This document shows, in pieces, positions 18,820 to 26,505 of a stretch of DNA of 64,000 nt. Position 1 is the first letter of the stretch; each line of letters starts with the position of its first letter. Origin of the DNA: Colwellia sp. Lineage in GTDB: Bacteria; Pseudomonadota; Gammaproteobacteria; Enterobacterales; Alteromonadaceae. The DNA is taken from NCBI GenBank assembly GCA_029938115.1, contig JAPYOP010000001.1:1-64000 (forward strand), written 5' to 3'. The notes below the pieces were generated by a model that was not told the DNA's origin, searched no databases, and worked only from the letters and a program-made list of their open reading frames with translations. The position numbers and the translations under genes are program-made.

Positions 18820-21384
18820 ATGTCTGCATTAGTTTCCTTGCCCATTGAGGCGATTAAAACACAATTTTGTCAAACACTATCTCAACACAGTACTGTTGTT
18901 TTATCGGCACCGCCTGGAGCAGGTAAATCAACATGTTTACCTTTGTGGTTACTTAATCTTGAATCGCTTTCAGGGCAGAAAATATACTTACTGCAACCAC
19001 GTCGGTTAGCCGTCAAAAACATTGCGACTTATTTGGCTAGTCAGCTCAATGAAGCCGTAGGTGAAACGGTAGGTTATCGTCTTCGTAACGAAGCTAAAGT
19101 GTCGAAAAATACGCGTTTAGAAGTAATCACCGAAGGTATTTTAACGCAAATCATTCAGCATGATGCAGAGCTTAGTGGCTGCGCTTTGGTTGTTTTTGAT
19201 GAGTTTCACGAGCGTAGTTTGCATGGTGACTTGGCCTTTGCACTAACGCGCGATGTTCAACAAGCTTTGCGTGACGATTTAAAAATATTATTAATGTCAG
19301 CAACGTTAGACATTAATAATGTCACCAGCGCGCTACCTGATGCTAAAGCGCTTGCTAGCGAAGGGCGTTGTTTTGAGGTGGAACTTATTTACAACCAACC
19401 AGTTAATAATAAACGATGGCGTGATCATGCGCTTAACGTGATTAGGCATCAAGTGAGTGAGCATCAGGGATCTATTTTAGTTTTTTTGCCCGGTGTCGCA
19501 GATATTCGATTTATTGCTCAAGCGTTAACTGATGCAACGCCAAAAGATTTACTACTTTGTCCATTATTTGGTGATTTAACTTTAAAGCAGCAACAGCAAG
19601 CCATAGCGCCTTGTCAGCAAGGTCTGAGAAAACTAGTCTTAGCAACCAATATTGCCGAAACCTCATTAACCATTGAAGGGGTTAACTTAGTTATTGATTG
19701 CGGTTTAGAGAAGATTGCCATTTACGATAGCGCCAGTTTGATGAATAAGCTAGAACAAAAGCAAATTGCTAAAGCTTCGGCAGTGCAAAGGGCAGGAAGA
19801 GCTGGACGCTTGATGGCAGGTAAATGTATTCGTTTATATACAAAAGATGAATTTGAACGCCGCCCAGAACAAAGCACAAATGATATTGCTCAGGCTGACT
19901 TGCTACCCACTTTAATAGAAGCAGCACGTTGGGGGGTGAATACTTTAGCCGATTTACCTATGTTAGAGCTACCTTCAAATATTAAAGAGCAGCAAGCTTG
20001 GCAAGAATTACAAAGCTTAGCCATTGTTGATAAACAAAATAAGCTCACCAAACATGGGCAACAGGTCGCTCAGTTTTCTTGTCACCCAAGATTTGCTCAT
20101 ATGATCATCTCAGCACAGACTATTTCGATAGAAATGCAGGGAGATAAGCTGACCTTTTTAGCCTGTGTTTTAGCGGCACTATTGGAGGAACGTGATATTT
20201 TACCTGCAGCACAAAGTCGATTTGATTGTGATATCACTTATAGAGTAAGCAGATTAATTTCACAATGGCGTAGGCCGCATGGCGTGTTGGCTAATATAGT
20301 AAAACAAGTTAAAAGTTTAGCTCAAAGGTTAAAGTTAACTCGTCTTGATTCCATAGCCGCAAGAGCTTTACCTCTGGAATGTATTGGCTTATTACTCGCC
20401 TATGCTTACCCTGAGCGAGTGGCCAAAGCGCGTGGCTCATCAGGAGACTTTATTTGTGCTAATGGCAAAGGAGTGTCACTTGATGAGCAAGATGCATTAG
20501 CGGGTGAACGCTTTTTGGTGATAGCTGATTTAATGCAATCTAGCGGTGTACTTAAGGTTAGGTTAGCGGCAAGTATTGGTTTATTACAAATAGAACAAGT
20601 CTTTGCAGAGCAAATTACAGAACATGAAGTCGCCGTATATAATGAAGCCAATGGTAAAATTATTGCGCGTTCACAAACCAAGTTAGCGGCATTAGTTTTA
20701 CAAGAAACAATTAATAAAAACACCTTGTCGACAGAAAATATTTCGAAAATGTGGTGTGATTTAATCACACGAAAAGGGCTAAGCTTTCTTAATTGGCAAG
20801 ACAGAGATCTTGCCTTAAAAGCTCGTTGGCAATGGTTAACAATATTTTTTCCACACTATAAGTTAACCGGCATTAGTGATGCCGCCTTGCTTGCTAACTT
20901 AAGCGTTTGGTTTTCTCCTTTTGTTGGCGAAATAAAATCGATGAATAAGCTCGCGAAATTAGATTTATCAGCAATGTTATTGTCACAGCTCGATTACCAA
21001 CAACAGCAAATATTAAAGCAAGCTGCACCAAGTGTTTATATTGGTCCAACTGGTCGTCATTGCCCGATTACTTATTCAACAGAAAAATCACCGAAAGTGT
21101 CAATGCCAATGCAAGAATTGTATGGGTCAACACAAACCCCAAGTGTTGGCTGTATTTCAGGCGTAAATGAAGTTCAGCAAGGCATTCCATTATTATTAGA
21201 GTTATTATCGCCAGCGCGAAGACCTATTCAAGTAACGCAAGATTTAGCGCAGTTTTGGCAGGGCAGTTATAAAGCGGTACAAAAGGATATGAAATCAAAC
21301 TATCCGAGACATTTTTGGCCTGATGATCCTGAAAATGCTGAGCCAACTAATAAAACCAAGCGCCACTTGAAAAATCAAAGTTAG
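18820..21384 (+). CDS. hrpB: ATP-dependent helicase HrpB
   Basis: DEAH-box RNA-helicase-like protein of 854 residues. Visible are Walker A (SAPPGAGKST, residues 31-40), the Walker B variant DEFHERS, motif III (MSATLD), ATNIAETSLTIEGV and QRAGRAGR in the second RecA domain. These are followed by a helical domain and the HrpB-specific C-terminal part (YPRHFWPDDPENA near the end). An ATG ten codons upstream (18790) is also in frame; the later ATG is chosen because MSALVSLPIEAIK lines up with the E. coli start. Neither has a strong ribosome-binding site. As in many gammaproteobacteria it is immediately followed by mrcB, 14 bases away. The cellular role of HrpB is not well defined. Confidence 0.93.
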   Translation: MSALVSLPIEAIKTQFCQTLSQHSTVVLSAPPGAGKSTCLPLWLLNLESLSGQKIYLLQPRRLAVKNIATYLASQLNEAVGETVGYRLRNEAKVSKNTRLEVITEGILTQIIQHDAELSGCALVVFDEFHERSLHGDLAFALTRDVQQALRDDLKILLMSATLDINNVTSALPDAKALASEGRCFEVELIYNQPVNNKRWRDHALNVIRHQVSEHQGSILVFLPGVADIRFIAQALTDATPKDLLLCPLFGDLTLKQQQQAIAPCQQGLRKLVLATNIAETSLTIEGVNLVIDCGLEKIAIYDSASLMNKLEQKQIAKASAVQRAGRAGRLMAGKCIRLYTKDEFERRPEQSTNDIAQADLLPTLIEAARWGVNTLADLPMLELPSNIKEQQAWQELQSLAIVDKQNKLTKHGQQVAQFSCHPRFAHMIISAQTISIEMQGDKLTFLACVLAALLEERDILPAAQSRFDCDITYRVSRLISQWRRPHGVLANIVKQVKSLAQRLKLTRLDSIAARALPLECIGLLLAYAYPERVAKARGSSGDFICANGKGVSLDEQDALAGERFLVIADLMQSSGVLKVRLAASIGLLQIEQVFAEQITEHEVAVYNEANGKIIARSQTKLAALVLQETINKNTLSTENISKMWCDLITRKGLSFLNWQDRDLALKARWQWLTIFFPHYKLTGISDAALLANLSVWFSPFVGEIKSMNKLAKLDLSAMLLSQLDYQQQQILKQAAPSVYIGPTGRHCPITYSTEKSPKVSMPMQELYGSTQTPSVGCISGVNEVQQGIPLLLELLSPARRPIQVTQDLAQFWQGSYKAVQKDMKSNYPRHFWPDDPENAEPTNKTKRHLKNQS

Positions 21385-21398
21385 GATTGTATAAATTA

Positions 21399-23780
21399 AT
21401 GTCCCAGAAAAAAGTAAATAATAAAGAAGTGAAGTCTGCTCAAAAAATGCCTACTCAAAAAAAAGCAGAGCAGACAGATCAAAAGCAATTAAAAACATGG
21501 CCTCGCAGAATCGCTATCACCAGTGCTAAGGTTTTTGTCGCGCTTATTTTTACATTATTCCTTTTTACAATTTACCTTGATGCTAAAGTTCAAAAAACAT
21601 TTGAAGGGCAACGTTGGCAAGTTCCGGCACAAATTTATGGTCAAATAGAAAGCTTAAAAGTAGGAGGAACACTTGAACTTAAACGGTTAGAACAATCGCT
21701 TGAATTAAATGGTTATCAAAAAGTAGCAACAGTGCATGCTCCAGGGGAATATGCTCAAACAACTGGTAGTATGATTATTTATCGTCGTTCATTTGATTTT
21801 CCACAATCAAAAGTTGCTAATTCAACTAGTGCAACTCTGTTGACTATAAACGTTTTAGCAGGAAAAGTTAGTCAACTTTTTAGCGATGATATTCCGGTGG
21901 AAGAGCTGCAATTAGAGCCAATACTACTCGCTCGATTAGTACCTGATAATAAGGAAGACAGAGTCTTAATAGCATTAGAAAATGTGCCAGCGGCGTTGCT
22001 AAACACCTTGTTATTAATTGAAGATCGAAATTTTTATCATCATCGAGGCATTTCTCCTTTAGGCATATTGCGCGCTTTATACAGCAACATACTGGCAGGT
22101 CGCACTGTACAAGGTGGTAGCACGCTTACTCAGCAATTAGTTAAGAATATGTTTTTAACTAGAGATCGCACCCTTACTCGCAAAATTAAAGAAGCTATCA
22201 TGGCGCTCATTATTGAAGTGCGTTATAGCAAAGACCAACTGCTTGAAGCATACATTAATGAAGTCTATTTAGGGCAGCATTATGCCAATGGTGTCTATGG
22301 TTTCGGTCTAGCATCTAAGTTTTATTTTGGTAAAAGAGTAACCGAGCTAAGCAATGCACAAGTTGCTCTGTTGGTAGCACAAATTAAAGGGCCTAGTTAT
22401 TATGACCCTTGGCGACATCCAGTTAGAGCCAAAGAGCGTCGTGATTTAGTTATACGATTAATGTTTGAGCAAAACCTTTTATCAGTGGAAGAGTTTCAAC
22501 AAGCAGTAAACTCATCATTATCAATCCGAAACCACAGGCGCTTTAAAGTACAACAGTATCCGGCTTATTTGCAATTAGTAAAGCAAGAATTAAATCGTCA
22601 TTTAACCGCCGCTCAACAGAAAATGGGCATACGGGTGTTTACTGGGTTTTCACACCTTTCTCAGCAGTTTCTTGAACAAACGGTTGCTAGTCAGTTACCC
22701 CAATTAGAGCAAAAAAATCAACAGAAAAACTTACAAGTAGCCATGGTAGTTACTGATATAGAAAGTGCAGAAGTTAGGGCGTTGATTGGCGATAGACAAA
22801 GCGGTTACGCGGGTTTTAATAGGGCACTAAATGCTAAACGTCCAGTAGGGTCTTTAATCAAGCCAGCTATATATTTGGCCGCAATAGAACGTTTCGAACA
22901 GTTTAATTTTGCGACACAACTTGCAGATAAACCCATTAAGTTGTCAAGCGACGGAAATGACAGTAAATATGGCAAAACATGGCAGCCTAAAAATTATGAT
23001 GGTAAGTATCGACAGCAAGTTCCCCTCATTGATGGTTTAGTTAAATCACTCAATATTCCCACCGTTAATTTAGGTATGACGTTGGGATTAGAAAATGTTG
23101 CCAATGCCATTTATTTACTTGGTTATGAAAAAGACATTGTTATACGTCCATCATTGTTGCTTGGCGCAATTAATATGTCGCCTTGGCAAATTAACCAAAT
23201 GTATTTACCATTCGCAAATCAAGGTTATGCTGCACAGGCACACGGCATCAACCTAATATCAACCAATAAAGGTGAAACTCTGTGGCAATTTGAAGCGACT
23301 AAAGTGCAAGTGGTTTCAACTAATGCTGCTTATTTGATGGATTATGCATTAACAGAAGTTACTAAAACGGGTACGGCTAAATCACTTTCTTGGCGTCTAA
23401 AAGATAAAGAAGTAGCAGGGAAAACAGGCACTAGCAATGATTTACGTGATAGTTGGTTTGTTGGTTATGATAACAAGCACCTAATTACCACATGGTTAGG
23501 AAAAGATAACAACACACCAGCAGGATTAACTGGTAGTAGTGGCGCTTTGTTACTGTTTTCAGATTTTATTAAGAAGCAGGATGTTGTCAACAAAAAGCGG
23601 ATTAAACCAACAGCTATTGCGATGACTTTATTTGAACAAAAGTCAGGGCATGCAGTCACTTCACAATGTGATAATGTTATCAGTTACCCTGCAATTTCTT
23701 CAGGAATAGTTGTACAAAAAAGTTGTTTGAAAGAGAAAGCGGATGAACGTTTTTGGTTTGAAAAATTGTTTGGTGATTAA
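21399..23780 (+). CDS. mrcB: Penicillin-binding protein 1B (bifunctional peptidoglycan synthase)
   Basis: Class A PBP of 793 residues, in the inner membrane facing the periplasm. It has a basic cytoplasmic tail, one membrane segment (about residues 36-57), a UB2H-like region, then the glycosyltransferase 51 domain with EDRNFYHHRG (from about residue 207) and GGSTLTQQLVKNMFL. The transpeptidase domain has the catalytic SxxK (Ser485 in GSLIKP), SxN (Ser550) and KTG (Lys675 in GKTGTSND). In E. coli it polymerises and cross-links glycan strands and is activated by LpoB. A TTG codon four residues upstream is open, but AGGA is correctly spaced for this ATG. It is probably co-transcribed with hrpB. 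Confidence 0.96.
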   Translation: MSQKKVNNKEVKSAQKMPTQKKAEQTDQKQLKTWPRRIAITSAKVFVALIFTLFLFTIYLDAKVQKTFEGQRWQVPAQIYGQIESLKVGGTLELKRLEQSLELNGYQKVATVHAPGEYAQTTGSMIIYRRSFDFPQSKVANSTSATLLTINVLAGKVSQLFSDDIPVEELQLEPILLARLVPDNKEDRVLIALENVPAALLNTLLLIEDRNFYHHRGISPLGILRALYSNILAGRTVQGGSTLTQQLVKNMFLTRDRTLTRKIKEAIMALIIEVRYSKDQLLEAYINEVYLGQHYANGVYGFGLASKFYFGKRVTELSNAQVALLVAQIKGPSYYDPWRHPVRAKERRDLVIRLMFEQNLLSVEEFQQAVNSSLSIRNHRRFKVQQYPAYLQLVKQELNRHLTAAQQKMGIRVFTGFSHLSQQFLEQTVASQLPQLEQKNQQKNLQVAMVVTDIESAEVRALIGDRQSGYAGFNRALNAKRPVGSLIKPAIYLAAIERFEQFNFATQLADKPIKLSSDGNDSKYGKTWQPKNYDGKYRQQVPLIDGLVKSLNIPTVNLGMTLGLENVANAIYLLGYEKDIVIRPSLLLGAINMSPWQINQMYLPFANQGYAAQAHGINLISTNKGETLWQFEATKVQVVSTNAAYLMDYALTEVTKTGTAKSLSWRLKDKEVAGKTGTSNDLRDSWFVGYDNKHLITTWLGKDNNTPAGLTGSSGALLLFSDFIKKQDVVNKKRIKPTAIAMTLFEQKSGHAVTSQCDNVISYPAISSGIVVQKSCLKEKADERFWFEKLFGD

Positions 23781-23808
23781 TTAGAGTGAAATATAAAAGA
23801 GTTAAACC

Positions 23809-23845
23809 GAGCACTTTTTACTACGAAATAAAGTGCTCTTGTTTA
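23809..23845. terminator. Bidirectional intrinsic terminator between mrcB and the DUF3718-like gene
   Basis: GAGCACTTT (23809-23817) pairs with AAAGTGCTC (23830-23838) and is followed by TTGTTT. It lies between two convergent genes and can serve both strands. Confidence 0.7.
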
Positions 23846-23888
23846 ATAAGTCATACTAACTACCTTTAAGTGGTGACTTTACTCGATG

Positions 23889-24239
23889 TTATTCGGTGAA
23901 AGTTACACTTAATTTTGCTGTAGCTGCAGTATCAATAATACTAACATTACCTATGCTTTTTTGTAATTTTGCTGCCGTTCTACTTGCACCATGATTTTCG
24001 GCAAAGCTAATAATATCATCACCATTACACATTACTTTTAAAGCAACAGTCTTATTTTTTAAGTTATACGATTTAGTGGCGTTATTTAACTTATGAACTT
24101 TATCACTCATCGCTGCTTTACATACATCAACTAATGCTGTTTTCATATAAGGGCTCATTGTCGCTTGGCTAGGTAAGCTAAATGCAAGTGCAGGAACAGC
24201 AGTAGCTAAAGCGATAAGTGTAGTTTTAAATGTTGTCAT
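23889..24239 (-). CDS. Secreted DUF3718-like protein
   Basis: A 116-residue protein with signal peptide (TTLIALATAVPALAFSLPSQA, cleavage near residue 26). The mature part of about 90 residues holds DVCKAAMSDKVHKLNNATKSY and VMCNGDDIISFAENHGA, with two cysteines that could form a disulfide. This matches the small DUF3718 family known almost only from Alteromonadales and relatives; the function is unknown. A non-ATG start four codons upstream is less likely, because GGAGA is correctly spaced for this ATG. It is convergent with mrcB and shares a terminator. Confidence 0.75.
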   Translation of the reverse strand: MTTFKTTLIALATAVPALAFSLPSQATMSPYMKTALVDVCKAAMSDKVHKLNNATKSYNLKNKTVALKVMCNGDDIISFAENHGASRTAAKLQKSIGNVSIIDTAATAKLSVTFTE

Positions 24240-24251
24240 GGTATTCTCCAA

Positions 24252-24648
24252 AATGGTTAAGTTGCGAAAGCTGTTTTGCCTCGCTCATATTAATAGTGCG
24301 CTATTTCTGGTAAAAAGTTGTTAACGTTTACCACTTGGATGTAACCAAAAAAGAGTGAAATGCATATCGAGTTTTAACTAAGTTATTGATTATTTATTCG
24401 TTGTTGAAAATATAGACAAGCAAATGTTACTGAACTTTTACATTTGTACATCGTTAGACATACGAAAAAGAGTGTAGATGTATTTTACCGTAAGATGAAA
24501 TAGTCAATGGAGTAAAGTTTTTTTGATGTGGAGCAATAAAATAACTGTTTTTATATACAGTTTTGTAAGTTATTATGATATTGTTTACTAATAAAGGTAA
24601 ATTTTAATTTTAATTTTAGCTTTCTTTTAACATGACTAAGGAAAAATA
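24252..24648. other. Divergent intergenic region (DUF3718-like gene / yebG)
   Basis: About 400 bases with no convincing ORF. It holds the promoters of the two divergent genes and the LexA box described separately. The rest is AT-rich and shows nothing else recognisable. Confidence 0.5.
24545..24560 (+). promoter_or_regulatory. LexA (SOS) box of yebG
   Basis: CTGTTTTTATATACAG fits the gammaproteobacterial LexA consensus CTG-N10-CAG with an AT-rich centre. It lies about 90 bases upstream of yebG, a known LexA-controlled gene in E. coli. Confidence 0.85.
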
Positions 24649-24969
24649 ATGGCAGTTGAAAGTCGATTCGTCGTCATTAGACACGGGGTGGAGGCAAAGA
24701 CATTTATGGATAAGAAATCAGCAGATGAATATGACAAAATGTTGGATATGGCTGATAACTTGATTGATGTATTTGCAAAATCACCAATTGAACTCAGTGA
24801 TAGTGCAAGTGAAGAATTAAGTATTTATTTAGCTCAGCATCGTGATGAAGTCTTAATTGCCTTACTTGCGAAAAAAGCACCAAATAAAACACCGGCAAAA
24901 AAAGCAGTTAAAAAAGCAACTCTAAAAGAAGCTGAGCCAAGGCCAGCTAAGTTAAGTGCAGCCAGCTAA
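24649..24969 (+). CDS. yebG: DNA-damage-inducible protein YebG
   Basis: YebG of 106 residues. The N-terminal MAVESRFVVIRHG and KKSADEYDKMLDMADNL align with E. coli YebG. The C-terminal third is a lysine- and alanine-rich tail (KKAPNKTPAKKAVKKATLK), more basic than in E. coli and perhaps nucleic-acid-binding. The gene is preceded by a LexA box, so SOS induction is expected. Its molecular role is not established in any species. Confidence 0.9.
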   Translation: MAVESRFVVIRHGVEAKTFMDKKSADEYDKMLDMADNLIDVFAKSPIELSDSASEELSIYLAQHRDEVLIALLAKKAPNKTPAKKAVKKATLKEAEPRPAKLSAAS

Positions 24970-24997
24970 GTTTTTTGCATTAAGTAAATAGAGCATA

Positions 24998-25732
24998 ATG
25001 ATTGATTACCAAGTTTTACGCAGTCGTCGTAAAACCCTTTCTTTACAAGTGAGATTTGGGCAAGTTTTTGTTCGTGCCCCTTTGTATTTGGATGAACAGT
25101 TTATTAACTCCTTTATTAAAAAAAAGGAGGCTTGGTTACAAGCTAAAATAATAGAGCAAAATCAAACAACCAATCTTTGCTGTGACTTTACTCAAGGCTC
25201 TAAGCTCTTTTTATTTGGACGACTTGTTTCACTCAATATTGTTTTTACTAGCTCAGTGAAAAAAACAACTGTTTACTTATCACCATTGATTGAGGATAAG
25301 CAAAAACTCGTTGTTGATTTTCCAACCAGCTCTCTGCAGAAGCTAGCCGATAAATCAAAATTGATAATTGCAGTTAAAAAGCGTATTGAAAGCTATTTAA
25401 AAGAGCAAGCTCAGCATATTATTCAGCCGAGAGTTGAACATTACGCTCAGTTAACTCAATTAATGCCAACGGCAATCAAAATTAGGCAATATCGTGCTCG
25501 GTGGGGTAGTTGCAATAACAGAGGCGAACTAAGCTTTAATTATCTATTAATGATGCTACCAATGAATGTTATTGATTATGTTATTGTTCACGAGTTGTGT
25601 CATCTACGTCATTTAAATCATTCTAAACACTTTTGGCAACTTGTTGCTCAACACTTTCCCGATTTTATCGAAGCCAAACAATGGATAAAGAGCAATCAAT
25701 CAGCACTGCATTGGCGTGCACCAGAACAATAA
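24998..25732 (+). CDS. YgjP-like zinc metallopeptidase-family protein (WLM/SprT-like)
   Basis: A 244-residue protein of the YgjP/DUF45 group. The zinc-site motif HELCH (His198, Glu199, His202) is followed by HLNHSKHFW, which gives the third ligand. Before it stand the family features RQYRARWGSCNNRGELSFNY and the N-terminal RSRRKTLSLQVR. It is 28 bases after yebG on the same strand, so it may share the SOS promoter. Substrates of this family are unknown; relatives (SprT/Wss1) act on DNA-protein crosslinks. Confidence 0.85.
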   Translation: MIDYQVLRSRRKTLSLQVRFGQVFVRAPLYLDEQFINSFIKKKEAWLQAKIIEQNQTTNLCCDFTQGSKLFLFGRLVSLNIVFTSSVKKTTVYLSPLIEDKQKLVVDFPTSSLQKLADKSKLIIAVKKRIESYLKEQAQHIIQPRVEHYAQLTQLMPTAIKIRQYRARWGSCNNRGELSFNYLLMMLPMNVIDYVIVHELCHLRHLNHSKHFWQLVAQHFPDFIEAKQWIKSNQSALHWRAPEQ

Positions 25733-25780
25733 TAATTATTTAGCTCAGCTTGGTTTTATAAAAACAAAATTGAAGGATCT

Positions 25781-25881
25781 TTTGTCCGCAAATTTACGCA
25801 GATTAGCGCCAATTAGAGCATTTCACTATTTTCCCTTTAGTGTGTTTAATCTGTGAAAATCTGCGTAAATTCGCGGAAACA
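25781..25881. repeat. Intergenic inverted-repeat element, copy A
   Basis: TCCGCAAATTTACGCAGATT (25785-25804) is repeated inverted in the region 25855-25875 (AAATCTGCGTAAATTCGCGG), 19 of 21 positions matching. The arms enclose about 45 bases. A second copy with the same ATCTGCG/ACGCAGAT arms is at 31454-31531. Confidence 0.7.
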
Positions 25882-26338
25882 GTTTTTGTGTCCAATCTCT
25901 AATACCTGATTAGTTACAAACCGCTACAATTTGTTAACTAATCATTGCAACTCGGCATCCCCGTTTTCGTTAATATAATCTCAAGTTAAATTAATGGCAT
26001 GAAATTAGCTTTAATATTGAAAAAATTCAATTGTTTGACGCGCTTATGTGCCAATCACCCAAATGATTTTAGGGGATAGTTATGAGATTAAGTATGTACA
26101 GCTTGAAAATGACATTTATTTATATTGTTTCCACACTGCTTTCTTTTGCCAGTGTCTATTTAGTATTAGGTAGTTAATTGCCGTTCTAATTCATTTAAGG
26201 TAAATATTCTCCATTTATCTTAAAAGGAATTTATATTCATTATTTAAGGGCAATAGGCATAACCTATAACTTTTTATTCTGTTTTGAGAGTGCCAATAAA
26301 GGTTGACACTAAAGCACAAATCAGGCATTTTATCTGAC
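25882..26338. other. Intergenic region upstream of the thr leader
   Basis: It holds a possible 31-residue membrane peptide (26082-26177, listed separately) and the upstream control region of the threonine operon. A -35-like TTGACA lies at 26303-26308, but no good -10 follows it. A -10-like TATAAC is at 26265-26270. The thr promoter is therefore not settled. Confidence 0.4.
26082..26177 (+). CDS. Possible small membrane peptide (31 residues)
   Basis: The ORF starts MRLSMYSLKMTFIYIVSTLL and ends SVYLVLGS. After a short basic start it is one hydrophobic segment of about 20 residues, long enough to span the membrane. A good ribosome-binding site (AGGGGATAG) lies at normal spacing before the ATG. 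It stands alone between the YgjP-like gene and the thr leader. No homolog is recognised. It could be a chance ORF. Confidence 0.4.
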   Translation: MRLSMYSLKMTFIYIVSTLLSFASVYLVLGS

Positions 26339-26410
26339 ATGAATTTTACTACTAGCCATAATACCATTATTACAACCACCACCCGAATTGGGATGGCGGT
26401 CGCAGGCTAA
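26339..26410 (+). CDS. thrL: thr operon leader peptide
   Basis: A 23-residue ORF, MNFTTSHNTIITTTTRIG followed by MAVAG, with seven threonine and three isoleucine codons, clustered at residues 4-17. This is the pattern of ThrL, whose translation senses charged tRNA-Thr and tRNA-Ile. An attenuator hairpin follows 25 bases after the stop. A Shine-Dalgarno sequence is weak or absent. Confidence 0.85.
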   Translation: MNFTTSHNTIITTTTRIGMAVAG

Positions 26411-26472
26411 CGTGTAAAAAATAACAATTTTATCGAAGCCCGTGACCTGAAAAGGTTACGGGCTTTTTTTTT
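26398..26472 (+). terminator. Transcription attenuator of thrABC
   Basis: AAGCCCGTGACC (26436-26447) and GGTTACGGGCTT (26454-26465) form the terminator, with one G-T pair and a run of T to 26472. GGTCGCAGGCT (26398-26408), which overlaps the last leader codons and stop, can pair instead with AGCCCGTGACC (26437-26447) at 9 of 11 positions. A ribosome stalled on the Thr/Ile codons would free that segment and favour antitermination; one that reaches the stop would cover it and favour termination. Confidence 0.85.
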
Positions 26473-26505
26473 GCAAAAAAACTGTTTTCAAGAAAGGAAA
26501 AAACA

